From the NCBI RefSeq assembly GCF_019976755.1, contig NZ_AP023441.1:5267501-5331500 (forward strand): a stretch of 64,000 nt of DNA, read 5' to 3'. The notes under the pieces were generated by a model. It saw only the letters and a list, made by a program, of their open reading frames with translations, did not search any database and was not told the DNA's origin. Position 1 is the stretch's first letter. Each line of letters starts with the position of its first letter. The stretch is from Nostoc sp. MS1. GTDB taxonomy: Bacteria; Cyanobacteriota; Cyanobacteriia; Cyanobacteriales; Nostocaceae. The position numbers and the translations under genes were made by a program. This document shows positions 42,452 to 51,752 of this stretch, one piece after another.

Positions 42452-44677
42452 GTGGTTCAAACTAATCTAAGTACAAATATAAACACCCTTGATTCAGAAC
42501 TAAGCTATGGCAAAATTTTTTCAGTTTTTCTGCGTAGGTCTCCTTGGTTCTTGATGGGATTTTTAACAACAATTGCCATAGCAGGATTGATGACGGCTAG
42601 GACAAAACCTACTTACAAAAGCACAATGCAATTGTTGGTAGAACCCAACTATCAAGGTAAGAAAGAGGGAGGAAATTCAGAAACTCAATTTCTAGAACCA
42701 GATATACAAATAGACACTGCTACTCAACTCAACTTAATGCAGAGTACAGGATTGATTCAAAAAGCAGTGTCTAAATTGCAATCGGAATATCCAGATATTA
42801 CTGTAGCTGATATTAGAAATGCCTTGGCATTAAGCCAACTGAGGACAAAAGAAGATAATCTTGCTACTAAAATTTTTCAGGTAGAATATACTGCTAATGA
42901 TCCTGAACGGACTCAAAAAGTCCTCAGTGCTGTTCGCCAAGTCTATGTGGAATATAACAAACAGCAACAGGATAATCGCCTCAAAAAAGGTCTACAAGTC
43001 ATTAGAGAACAGTTGAGCAAAGCTAGCGAAGAAGTAAATGCAGCTGAAGCCAACTTACAACGGTTCCGCAGAAACCAGAACCTCATTGACCCAGAAGCGC
43101 AAGCAAAGGCTCTAGAAGATTCTTTGAATACTATTGAGCAGGAACGGCGTACTACTCGTTCTGCTTATGAAGAAGCTTTAGCAAAGCAAAAATCTTTAGA
43201 AGAGCAATTAAATCGTTCGCCTAAGAATGCTTTGGTAACTTCTCGCTTGAGTCAGTCAGTCCGTTATCAAAGCTTACTCAACGAGATTCAAAAAACAGAA
43301 CTCTTATTAGCTCAAGAACGTTTACGTTTCACTGATGAAACGCCTAGTGTGCAGAAGCTAAAAGAACAGTTAGGAAGCCAAAAAGAATTATTGCAGCAAG
43401 AAGTCAGCAGAACTTTAGGCGTTAAATCTGCTGATGGCTTTAACGCTACCGAACCACTGTTAGAACAGGGACAGTTTGGTCAAATCGACTTGACTCTGGC
43501 TGGTCAATTAGTAGATACACAAACGACCATAGTTTCATTAACTGCTCGTGATCAAACTTTGGCACAGAAAGAAAATCAACTACGACTGGAAATTAAGCGT
43601 TTTCCGCCCTTATTGGCTTATTACAATCGTATACAACCACAATTGCAATTTAGCCGCGAAAGATTAGAGCAGCTATTACGTGCAGAACAACAACTGCGTC
43701 AAGAACTGGCTAAAGGTGGGTTTAATTGGGAAGTTGTCGAAGAACCCCAATTAGGTATGAAATTAGGCCCAAATCTCCAACAGAATTTGATGTTGGGTGC
43801 AGTTGTTGGGTTAATGTTGGGAGGCATTGCAGCCTTTATTCGTGAAGCTTCTGATGATTCTGTTCACACCACGGCTGAGTTAGAAAAACAAGCTGCTTTA
43901 CCTTTGTTGGGGGCTACTCCCAAATTACCACCTGCTAAAACTAGAGATTCAGTTATTAAGTTACCTTTTGGCAAGCCGGAAGTGTTGGGGCCTTGGACAG
44001 TTGAGGTTCTCAGGTCTTCCATCCGTTGGGAATCTTTGGATTTGATTTACAAAAATATTGAGTTGTTAAATTCTGTATCTAGCTTAAAATCCTTGATGAT
44101 TACCTCCCCCATGTTTGATAGAGGTAAGTCAGGTTTGGCTTTGGGTCTGGCGATGAGTGCAGCTAGGTTACATAAACGGGTGTTACTGATTGATGCTAAC
44201 CTACGCGACCCCAGTTTGCATGAACATCTTAACCTTCCCAATGAGCAGGGGCTATCAACTCTATTAGCCAGCGAAGTTACTCTACCTGAGCAAATTAGTG
44301 TACATAACGTTGGTTCAGCTTACATCGATATTTTGACGGCTGGCCCATCTCCTAGTGATTCAGCCAACCTCTTAAGTTCTCCCCGCATGAAACAGTTAAT
44401 GGCTGCATTTGAAGAGAACTACGATGTAGTCATCATTGATGCGCCACCAGTTATTGGTTTGGTAGATGCGTTGCTTACAGGTTCATCTTGTCGGAGTGTA
44501 GTTATGGTGGCGAGTATTGGTAAAGTAACTCGTAACCAAATCGCTCAAGCTACAGCTATGTTGAGTAAGTTGAATTTAATTGGTGTCGTGGCTAACGGCG
44601 TATCTACTTCTAATAGCACTTATGTACCTTATGCTAGAGAATACCGTTTTGCCTTAGAACAGGCTGTAGAAAAGTAA
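42452..44677 (+). CDS. Wzc-like polysaccharide co-polymerase / tyrosine autokinase
   Basis: 741 aa, GTG start with AAGGA upstream. Membrane helices at about 30-48 and 445-465 enclose a periplasmic Wzz-type domain with long coiled coil (about 180-420). The cytoplasmic kinase has a modified Walker A DRGKSGLALG (GKSG where most have GKST), Walker A' LLIDANLRDP and Walker B VVIIDAPP. The C-terminus carries a small Tyr cluster (YVPYAREYRF) for autophosphorylation. It should set chain length and couple polymerisation to export. No Wzb phosphatase or Wza channel is adjacent. Two terminators follow at once. Confidence 0.92.
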   Translation: MVQTNLSTNINTLDSELSYGKIFSVFLRRSPWFLMGFLTTIAIAGLMTARTKPTYKSTMQLLVEPNYQGKKEGGNSETQFLEPDIQIDTATQLNLMQSTGLIQKAVSKLQSEYPDITVADIRNALALSQLRTKEDNLATKIFQVEYTANDPERTQKVLSAVRQVYVEYNKQQQDNRLKKGLQVIREQLSKASEEVNAAEANLQRFRRNQNLIDPEAQAKALEDSLNTIEQERRTTRSAYEEALAKQKSLEEQLNRSPKNALVTSRLSQSVRYQSLLNEIQKTELLLAQERLRFTDETPSVQKLKEQLGSQKELLQQEVSRTLGVKSADGFNATEPLLEQGQFGQIDLTLAGQLVDTQTTIVSLTARDQTLAQKENQLRLEIKRFPPLLAYYNRIQPQLQFSRERLEQLLRAEQQLRQELAKGGFNWEVVEEPQLGMKLGPNLQQNLMLGAVVGLMLGGIAAFIREASDDSVHTTAELEKQAALPLLGATPKLPPAKTRDSVIKLPFGKPEVLGPWTVEVLRSSIRWESLDLIYKNIELLNSVSSLKSLMITSPMFDRGKSGLALGLAMSAARLHKRVLLIDANLRDPSLHEHLNLPNEQGLSTLLASEVTLPEQISVHNVGSAYIDILTAGPSPSDSANLLSSPRMKQLMAAFEENYDVVIIDAPPVIGLVDALLTGSSCRSVVMVASIGKVTRNQIAQATAMLSKLNLIGVVANGVSTSNSTYVPYAREYRFALEQAVEK

Positions 44678-44708
44678 TTGAGGCTAAGGGATTAATCCTC
44701 GTTTTTGA

Positions 44709-44752
44709 TTGTGCGATCGCACTTACTAAGAAAGCGATCGCACAAATTTTTT
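44709..44752 (+). terminator. Intrinsic terminator built from two HIP1 sites
   Basis: The arms TTGTGCGATCGC (44709-44720) and GCGATCGCACAA (44734-44745) pair perfectly over 12 bp around a 13-nt loop, followed by ATTTTTT. It lies 32 bp after the Wzc-like gene. Each arm contains the HIP1 octamer. A strong factor-independent terminator by form. Confidence 0.85.
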
Positions 44753-44781
44753 CCTATCAAAAATTATACTTAAGCTAGTAG

Positions 44782-44806
44782 TAAGGACTAAAGTCCTTAT
44801 TTTTTT
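44782..44806 (+). terminator. Second terminator after the Wzc-like gene
   Basis: TAAGGACT and AGTCCTTA form a perfect stem of about 8 bp with a very short loop, followed directly by seven T residues. Together with the HIP1 terminator 30 bp upstream it should fully insulate hepC from upstream transcription. Confidence 0.75.
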
Positions 44807-45494
44807 GTCCCTACAAAACTAACTAAGACAAAAATAACTATCAAATATATGCAATAAATAGAATTAAATAAATTAAAAATACTGTTATAAATAAACCTTT
44901 TTAGTTTTATTTTTTTGAGCCAATAATATATATACTTAAGTACATTTATCGCATCTTTATAAATAACCAGTTAATATTTTGAATAATTAAAGAATAAATG
45001 AAGAATTAAATTAAGCATACATATATTCCCTTAGATTCTTATATCCTAGAGATGGAAATTGACTTCAAATGGTTCTAAGCCAAAATTTGACAGGGTTCTA
45101 AGACTGAGTGTAAAGGTAGAAGGGTATCTATAACTAAACATCATGTAAAGTTCTGGAATTAAATAGTGCGGATTGCTAGTTTGGTATTTTCAAAGATTAG
45201 TTTAATTGCTCCAAACTCCTCAACATCAATCATCACTATAAAAATCATCGGTATTTTCCCGGTAACTTTACAAGTATGTTTATTTCTACCTTTATAAATA
45301 ATAGAAAAAAACTTGTACTGATTCACACTAACAGCGTCTAGTTTTTATTTGCGCTTTCTACCATGTGCCGAATTAAATTCTGCACGTAACAATTCATAAC
45401 TTTTTCAAGTAGAACAAATTCACCTCAAAGTCTTTGGCATCGACAGCCTTTGAGATCATCTCAGCGATTTAATTTATCTAAATCCAAAGACATT
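44807..45494 (+). promoter_or_regulatory. hepC upstream region
   Basis: About 690 AT-rich bp with no gene. Because two terminators close the upstream operon, the hepC promoter must lie here. In PCC 7120 hep genes are induced after nitrogen step-down under the HepK/DevR two-component system; I cannot place a DevR site by eye. An in-frame TTG at 45450 is open but the ATG at 45495 is the likelier start. Confidence 0.55.
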
Positions 45495-46217
45495 ATGACC
45501 AGCGTAATAGTTTCAACTGTTGAGAATTACGAGCTAGTAGCTTCGCAAAATCAAATTCATTCCTCATCACATTACACCCTTCAGTGGCGAAGAGGCCAGT
45601 TGTTAGTAAAATGCGCTCACAAACTTACACAGCCATATTTGCCATCTCTCAATGATGAAAAATTATTAGTTAATTGCTTAAAAAACTCTTCAGTTAATTT
45701 GGTGAGTATAGATGGCAAATTAGGTGAAAATTGGCTGAAATTTTGGGCGGAGGCTTGTGAGAAAGCTCATAAGCCAATCTTTTTGAGTAGACCTATTCAC
45801 CGTAAACTACCCAAATCAAGTAATTGGTTCGGGAAATTAATTAACTGGATATTAGCTTTTGTATTGTTCCTAATAACTAGTCCAGTAATGCTAGGGCTGC
45901 TGATGTTAATGCGAATTAATTCATCAGAACCTTTATTTACTTATGAATGGCGTGTAGGAGAAAAAGGTAAACTTTTTCGTGCAATCAAGTTCTGCACTGC
46001 TAGTCAAAACAACTTCAAAGTCTTAGGAATTTGCCTAAATACATCTGCTTTAAATTATCTCTCAAAACTGTGGCATGTACTGCGGGGAGAAATGAGTTTA
46101 ACTGGAGATGAATGTTGGACTTTAGAGAAAGCAGTTTTACTTAGTCTAGAAGAACAGCCACAAGCAAATAAATTCCCAATAATTACAAGTTCATGGGAAG
46201 TACAAACAGAATCTTAA
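45495..46217 (+). CDS. hepC: HepC, degenerate sugar-phosphate transferase-like protein
   Basis: 240 aa. The C-terminal half follows the bacterial sugar transferase (PglC/WbaP) plan: a re-entrant helix GKLINWILAFVLFLITSP, then EWRVGEKGKLFRAIKF, then KLWHVLRGEMSLTG. Four signatures are altered: KFRTM reads KFCTA, SLDELPQ reads SALNYLS, so the catalytic Asp-Glu pair is Asn-Tyr, and GPRP reads GDEC. The first 110 residues are unlike known families. In Anabaena HepC is needed for the envelope polysaccharide layer. Position before hepA identifies it. Likely membrane-bound; whether it is an enzyme or a regulator/scaffold is open. Confidence 0.85.
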   Translation: MTSVIVSTVENYELVASQNQIHSSSHYTLQWRRGQLLVKCAHKLTQPYLPSLNDEKLLVNCLKNSSVNLVSIDGKLGENWLKFWAEACEKAHKPIFLSRPIHRKLPKSSNWFGKLINWILAFVLFLITSPVMLGLLMLMRINSSEPLFTYEWRVGEKGKLFRAIKFCTASQNNFKVLGICLNTSALNYLSKLWHVLRGEMSLTGDECWTLEKAVLLSLEEQPQANKFPIITSSWEVQTES

Positions 46218-46227
46218 TGTAAACAAA

Positions 46228-46267
46228 TTAGTAATGGGTAAGCTTTTTAATACTTACCTATTACTAA
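46228..46267 (+). terminator. Long hairpin after hepC
   Basis: TTAGTAATGGGTAAG (46228-46242) and CTTACCTATTACTAA (46253-46267) pair at 14 of 15 positions around a 10-nt loop, ten bases after the hepC stop. No T-run follows, so it may act as an RNA-end stabiliser rather than a true terminator. Confidence 0.6.
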
Positions 46268-46586
46268 GTACTAATCCTATAGATATAGCACTACTTGAAA
46301 TGTGCATGATATGACGAGTTAATAGGTTTTAATTTCCCATAAATAGATTAATTAAGTAACTTCTAAAATAAAGTTTACCTTTGTCCTGAGAGAGCAAAAA
46401 AATCTGGAAATACTAAATTGATTAGTGTTCTTATTCAGAACATTTTTCTCTCAGCGTCACTACTTAAGAACAACTAAAAGCTTACAAAAAATCGCTGGCT
46501 CAGTTCTGTAATTAATCTATTTGCTGCTTGTGAGCTAAAAATGTAGCCCTATCAACTTATCTAGAAAATACATTACATATTTAGAA
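46268..46586 (+). promoter_or_regulatory. hepA upstream region
   Basis: About 320 bp without coding. In PCC 7120 hepA is switched on in proheterocysts and its control involves a long stretch upstream of the gene; the same would be expected here. I see no clear binding motif. Bases just before the ATG are AT-rich and lack a strong ribosome site. Confidence 0.5.
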
Positions 46587-48407
46587 ATGCCAAAGACACA
46601 ACGTAATTTCTTTAAATTTAACGGTTATTTGCAAAATAACTATCTAATATTGAGAGAAATTAAACATTTTCGCAAAATAGCTATTTTAGCTGTAATTTCT
46701 TCATTTTTAGCCGCCAGTTTTGAAGGGGTTAGTATAGGCTTTCTGCTATCCTTCTTACAAAATTTGACTACGCCTGACAAACCAATTCAGACAGGAATTG
46801 GTTGGGTTGATATGATTTTAGCTTCTGATACGTTGCCACTTAGCCCTTTATATAGAATATCTTTACTCATTTTGTTGAGTACCTGGATGCGAGCTACTTT
46901 CAATTATTTTAGCGGCATTTATACAGAATCAGCGCAACTCCATTTAGCAGACCGCTTACATAAGCAGATTTTCGAGCAATTACAATCTTTCAGGTTGAGT
47001 TATTTTGCTCAAACTCGTTCTGGTGAACTCATCAATACAATTACTACAGAAATTGAAAGGATAAAACAAGCCTTTAGCGGCATGGCTTTTGTATCGACTA
47101 GAGTCATGACGGTTTGTGTTTACTTTATTGTCATGTTTCTAATTTCATGGCAACTTTCAATTCTTTCTGTTTTCATATTTTTATTAATTGCTGTGGGCTT
47201 ATCCACACTAAATAAACGAGTACGAGAAAGCAGTTTTGGTATTTCTCAAGCTAACTCTCAATTTACAGCTACGGCGGTAGAGTTTATTAACGGAATCCGC
47301 ACTATACAAGCATTCGGTACACAAGAATTTGAACGCCAGCGTTTTTATAAAGCTAGTAATGATCAACTTAATGCGGCGATAAAAGTTGCTAAAGCATGGA
47401 CAATTGTTAAACCCATTGCTGAAGGAATAGCTACTACAGTTTTAATTAGTTTAATTTTGCTTTCATTCACAAAACTTACTCTACCAGTTGCCTCATTATT
47501 AACTTTCTTCTTTGTTCTGGTTAGAGTTATTCCTAATATTCAGGATATTAATGGTACTGTTGCGTTTCTGAGTACTTTACAAGGTTCATCAGAAAATATT
47601 AAAGCTATTTTGCAGACTAATGATAAGCCTTACCTGAAAAACGGCAAATTTAAGTTTCAAGGTTTAAAACGTTCAATAGATTTAGTATCTGTAGATTTTG
47701 GCTATACTGCCGATAATTTAGTGCTGCATAATATCACAATGACTATTGAGCGTGGTAAAACAACTGCGCTTGTAGGGGCTTCTGGTGCAGGTAAGACTAC
47801 GTTAGCTGATTTAATTCCTCGATTTTACGACCCCATACAGGGACAGATTTTAATTGATGGCATCGATTCGCAAAAACTGGAAATTAATTCTCTGCGCCAG
47901 AAGATGGCTATTGTTAGCCAAGATACATTTATCTTCAATACTTCGGTAAGAGAAAATATTGCTTACGGTACACAGGGAGCAAGTCAAGCTGAAATTCGGG
48001 AAGCAGCTAAACTAGCGAATGCGCTGGAATTTATCGAACAAATGCCTGAAGGATTTGAAACTAGGTTGGGCGATCGCGGTGTGCGCTTATCTGGAGGACA
48101 AAGACAACGAATTGCGATCGCCCGTGCTTTACTGCGCGATCCAGACATCCTCATCCTTGATGAAGCTACCAGCGCCTTAGATTCAGTATCAGAACGCTTG
48201 ATTCAAGAGTCTATCGAAAAGCTGGCGGTGGGAAGAACTGTCATTGCGATCGCTCACAGACTTTCCACAATTGCTAAAGCCGACAAGGTTGTTGTACTCG
48301 AACAAGGACGCATTGTCGAACAAGGAAGTTATCAAGAATTACTAGAAATGAAAGGCAAGCTTTGGAAATATCACCAAATGCAGAACGAATCAGGTTCTTT
48401 AGGCTAA
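46587..48407 (+). CDS. hepA: HepA, ABC exporter for heterocyst envelope polysaccharide
   Basis: 606 aa half-transporter of the MsbA/PglK type. Six membrane helices (about 25-330) precede the ATPase: Walker A GASGAGKTT at about 397-405, Q-loop IVSQDTF, signature LSGGQRQRIA near 501, Walker B ILILDEATSALD and switch AHRLS. It works as a homodimer in the cytoplasmic membrane. In Anabaena, hepA mutants lack the heterocyst polysaccharide layer. With no Wzx in the island, it may flip lipid-linked units, as PglK does, instead of moving finished chains. Length equals known HepA. Confidence 0.95.
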   Translation: MPKTQRNFFKFNGYLQNNYLILREIKHFRKIAILAVISSFLAASFEGVSIGFLLSFLQNLTTPDKPIQTGIGWVDMILASDTLPLSPLYRISLLILLSTWMRATFNYFSGIYTESAQLHLADRLHKQIFEQLQSFRLSYFAQTRSGELINTITTEIERIKQAFSGMAFVSTRVMTVCVYFIVMFLISWQLSILSVFIFLLIAVGLSTLNKRVRESSFGISQANSQFTATAVEFINGIRTIQAFGTQEFERQRFYKASNDQLNAAIKVAKAWTIVKPIAEGIATTVLISLILLSFTKLTLPVASLLTFFFVLVRVIPNIQDINGTVAFLSTLQGSSENIKAILQTNDKPYLKNGKFKFQGLKRSIDLVSVDFGYTADNLVLHNITMTIERGKTTALVGASGAGKTTLADLIPRFYDPIQGQILIDGIDSQKLEINSLRQKMAIVSQDTFIFNTSVRENIAYGTQGASQAEIREAAKLANALEFIEQMPEGFETRLGDRGVRLSGGQRQRIAIARALLRDPDILILDEATSALDSVSERLIQESIEKLAVGRTVIAIAHRLSTIAKADKVVVLEQGRIVEQGSYQELLEMKGKLWKYHQMQNESGSLG

Positions 48408-48474
48408 TTATCACCCTCAACCCCTGTATTTGCCTACAATTCTTCTTTCAATTCACCATACCCCATCTCTACTT

Positions 48475-49488
48475 ATGGCTTTAGACAACAATTCTTTGGT
48501 TGTAGTGTGTGGCGCAGATGATAATTACGCCATACCCCTAACTGTAACTCTCTATTCCGCAGTAGCTAATCTAGAAAAAGGTTGTACACTTTACCTCTAC
48601 ATTATTGATGGTGGTATTACTAAGCAGAGTAAGCAACGCATACAACGAGTACTTAACGTTGAACACATTAATCTACATCTTAAGTGGCTTTCTGCTAGTA
48701 GTTTCACATCACTGAGCCATATCAAAACACCTGATTGGGTATCAGTAGCTACCTATCTAAGATTACTCATCCCCGATATCTTGCCAGACCATTTTGACAA
48801 AGCTATTTACTTAGATAGTGATTTACTCGTCAAGGGAAACTTAAAAGACCTATGGAACCAGGAAATGGGTCAACATGCCTTACTAGCCTGTAGTGACCTT
48901 GTAATTCCTTATGTATCTTGCAATTTAGGGATCATGAATTACAAAGAGTTAGGACTAGCTCCTAATTCACCCTATTTCAACGCTGGAGTCTTGGTAATGA
49001 ATTTACCAAGATGGAGAGAGGAACAAATTAGCCAGAAAATATTTCGTTACTTCAGCGAATATCCAGAATATGTGCGAATGGGTGATCAAGAGGGTTTAAA
49101 TGCCATTCTTGCTAATAATTGGGGGAAACTAAATCCCAAGTGGAACGTTATAGCCCACATTCTGGATTACGACAACTGGATAGATTCACCCTTTAAGCAA
49201 GAGATTCGACCGATAAAAGATGATCTCCTCCACAAGCCTTATATCATTCATTTCGCTGGTGGAGAAAAACCTTGGAAGATTGGATGTGAGCATCCAGCAC
49301 AGTTGGAATGGATTAGCTATCTCAAAGCTAGTAGATGGTTTCAACCCATAGAAAGTCTTGTGTGGTTTACCAAATGGTACATACGTTATACCCCTTGGCG
49401 GCTAAAAGTCTTAATTAGAACATTGATATTTAACCTGGGATTAGGGAAAGTTTGGGAATCAATGAGAACTTATGTACACCAGTCATAA
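48475..49488 (+). CDS. GT8-family glycosyltransferase, paralogue of the 34682 gene
   Basis: 337 aa from the ATG at 48475; a TTG at 48430 in frame is less likely. VVCGADDNYAIPLTVTLYSA, the DxD site in AIYLDSDLLVKGNLKDLW and NAGVLVMNLPRWREE align with the earlier GT8 gene over their length. A basic C-terminal segment (WRLKVLIRTL) may bind membrane. It probably adds a second hexose by a similar linkage. Just 67 bp after hepA and likely transcribed with it. Confidence 0.9.
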   Translation: MALDNNSLVVVCGADDNYAIPLTVTLYSAVANLEKGCTLYLYIIDGGITKQSKQRIQRVLNVEHINLHLKWLSASSFTSLSHIKTPDWVSVATYLRLLIPDILPDHFDKAIYLDSDLLVKGNLKDLWNQEMGQHALLACSDLVIPYVSCNLGIMNYKELGLAPNSPYFNAGVLVMNLPRWREEQISQKIFRYFSEYPEYVRMGDQEGLNAILANNWGKLNPKWNVIAHILDYDNWIDSPFKQEIRPIKDDLLHKPYIIHFAGGEKPWKIGCEHPAQLEWISYLKASRWFQPIESLVWFTKWYIRYTPWRLKVLIRTLIFNLGLGKVWESMRTYVHQS

Positions 49489-49562
49489 TTCGTTTTTACC
49501 CTACGACCTATCAAAAGTATTGTCATTTTATTTAACAGCTTCACCGCCTGGAAGAAAGAACC

Positions 49563-50531
49563 ATGAAAGTTTCTGTTGTAATTTCTAACTATAACTATGG
49601 TCGCTATCTGACTAAAGCAATCAACTCGGTTCTATCTCAAACCCACTCCGATGTAGAAATCGTTGTAGTAGACGATGGTTCTCAAGATGATAGCCGTAGT
49701 GTCATCACCCAACTTCAACAAACAGCACCAGATAAAATTAAAGCCATCTTCCAGACAAATCAAGGACAAGGGGGCGCTTTTAATGCTGGGTTTGCCGCCG
49801 CTACCGGAGAAATTATTGCTTTTCTTGATGCTGATGATGTGTGGAAGCCTCACAAATTACAACGCATAGTTGAGGTATTTAAGCAATCAGATGTAGTTGG
49901 TGTTATGCACCATTTAGATGTGATTGATGGCAATGACAACAGCATTAATAATGCTTCTACTCAAGGGCCAAAACTGAGCGAAGATTTAGCCAAAGTTATC
50001 TTAAAGACGGGGAATGCTTGGTGTTTTCCTCCCACATCTGGGCTCGCTTATCGCCGTGAAGCCCTAGAAAAAGTTTTCCCCATTGACCCTATTAAATGGC
50101 GTATTTGGGCTGATGGTTGTATTATTTACTGCACAGCGTTTTTAGGTAAGATTAAAACATTACACGAAAACTTGGGATACTATCGCATACATGGTGCGAA
50201 CAATCACATGAGCGGAGCGATCGCCACCAAGGAACAAGAAGCCAAATCCCAAACTGGGATTGAGATGACTAACCAATATATCAATGACTTTTTGGCACGT
50301 ATTGGTTATTCCCAAAAAGTTGACTTATCTCGCAATCTTCAGTATCGACGTACAAAGTATTATCAACAAGCCAAGTGGGATAGCAAGGAAGTGTGGGCTA
50401 TCTCTGGTTTGATACTAGGATGGCCTTTCTACTCTGGACAAGAAAAACTATATTACCTAGCTCGATTTTTATTTAAAAGCGGAAAATTTTTAGTTTCTTC
50501 TCCTGTTCATACGGAAAGTACTACCGTTTAG
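49563..50531 (+). CDS. GT2-family glycosyltransferase
   Basis: 322 aa. GT-A core with MKVSVVISNYNYGRYLTKAI, the nucleotide site EIVVVDDGSQDDS (about 32-44) and metal site AFLDADDVWKP (about 86-96). GQGGAFNAGFAAATG is the usual mid block. No strong membrane segment. One of five GT2 enzymes in the island; donor sugar unknown. It follows the GT8 gene by 74 bp in the same direction. Confidence 0.9.
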   Translation: MKVSVVISNYNYGRYLTKAINSVLSQTHSDVEIVVVDDGSQDDSRSVITQLQQTAPDKIKAIFQTNQGQGGAFNAGFAAATGEIIAFLDADDVWKPHKLQRIVEVFKQSDVVGVMHHLDVIDGNDNSINNASTQGPKLSEDLAKVILKTGNAWCFPPTSGLAYRREALEKVFPIDPIKWRIWADGCIIYCTAFLGKIKTLHENLGYYRIHGANNHMSGAIATKEQEAKSQTGIEMTNQYINDFLARIGYSQKVDLSRNLQYRRTKYYQQAKWDSKEVWAISGLILGWPFYSGQEKLYYLARFLFKSGKFLVSSPVHTESTTV

Positions 50532-50651
50532 CAGTAAATGTGATTGTCGCAATATAAACCAAGCACATCTCGACTATCCCATTATCCAGTAATTGTGGAC
50601 GAATCATAGGTCTAATTTGGTCTGTGATGATTCCTACCTAATATTAAAACT

Positions 50652-51626
50652 ATGGCTAGAGATACTAACTCCCCAACTCCCTTAGTTAGCGTTATCACAC
50701 CTACCTATAATCGTCCAGAATACTTACAAGCAGCACTAAGTAGTGCGGTGCGACAAACGTATCGCAATATTGAAATTATTGTTTGCGACAATTGTAGTCC
50801 GCAAAATCCGCAAGCAATTGTTGAGTCATTTAATGACCCACGCATTCGCTTCTCGCGCAATTCATCGAACATGGGAATGTTCGCTAATACTTTCAAAGCC
50901 TTTCAAATGGCGCAGGGAAAATATGTCGCTTGTCTACTAGACGATGATATGTGGGAAGAGGACTTTCTAGAAAAGCTCATCCCCCCTTTGGAAAGTAATT
51001 CCGATTTAGCCTTAGCCTTTTGTGATCACTACATCATCGATGCTAATGGCAAGATAGATGATGCGCTCACAGAAGAATATTCTCGGACATATAAACGAGT
51101 AGATTTGGCTGAAGGAATTTACCAACCCTTTTGTCGCATAGCCTTAGTAGATAAATCCGTATCTACAGCCACGGCTGCTGTAATTCGTCGAGATGCTATT
51201 GAATGGAATACCATTCCGGCTGATGTTGGCGGTTCATGGGATATATATTTGAACTATTTGTGTTGTCGTTCTGGTTTAGGCGCTTATTTTTATCCCGAAA
51301 AACTGACTCGTTACCGCGTCCATGAACAAACAGACACCATGCTGAGTGGTAAACGAGATGCACAGGCAAAGATCCGTAAAGCTCAAGCTGATTTGTTCTG
51401 CTATGAGCAGTTTATGGCAGACGATCGCTTATCCGAGTTTAAACCCTATTTTCAGCAGCAATGGGCGCATGTAAATACAACCGTAGGAATCGGCTTAATG
51501 CGTGGTAAACAACTCAAAGCTGCACGCTCTTATTTTTGGCGTTCCCTAAAACACAGCCGCAAAATTCGCACTATGGCTGGACTGATGCTCAGTTTTACAC
51601 CACCAGCGATCGCATCTCGATTTTAG
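50652..51626 (+). CDS. GT2-family glycosyltransferase
   Basis: 324 aa. Starts with a Pro-rich lead into PLVSVITPTYNRPEYLQAAL, then EIIVCDNCSPQNP and the metal site CLLDDDMWEEDFL (about 97-109). Conserved Trp/Asp later (GGSWDIYLNY) may act on the acceptor. Soluble, likely membrane-associated. HIP1 occurs just before the stop (GCGATCGC). Role: one glycosyl step in HEP unit assembly, specificity unknown. Confidence 0.9.
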   Translation: MARDTNSPTPLVSVITPTYNRPEYLQAALSSAVRQTYRNIEIIVCDNCSPQNPQAIVESFNDPRIRFSRNSSNMGMFANTFKAFQMAQGKYVACLLDDDMWEEDFLEKLIPPLESNSDLALAFCDHYIIDANGKIDDALTEEYSRTYKRVDLAEGIYQPFCRIALVDKSVSTATAAVIRRDAIEWNTIPADVGGSWDIYLNYLCCRSGLGAYFYPEKLTRYRVHEQTDTMLSGKRDAQAKIRKAQADLFCYEQFMADDRLSEFKPYFQQQWAHVNTTVGIGLMRGKQLKAARSYFWRSLKHSRKIRTMAGLMLSFTPPAIASRF

Positions 51627-51632
51627 GGGGTG

Positions 51633-51752
51633 GGGAGTAGAGGAGATGAGGGAGATGTAGCTTCCCGCAGCGTGGGAGTGGGGGGAGCAAGGGAGAATAA
51701 CTGTGGACTGTTGACTATGGACTATGGACTATTGACTGTTGACTAATGACCA
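51633..51752. repeat. Mixed repeat block reaching into the next start codon
   Basis: GATGAGGGAGATG units (reverse of the CATCTCCCT class), a short palindromic piece, then GACTATGGACTATGGACTAT and GACTAATGACCAATGAC heptamers. The last unit overlaps the ATG used by the following gene at 51753. Confidence 0.85.
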
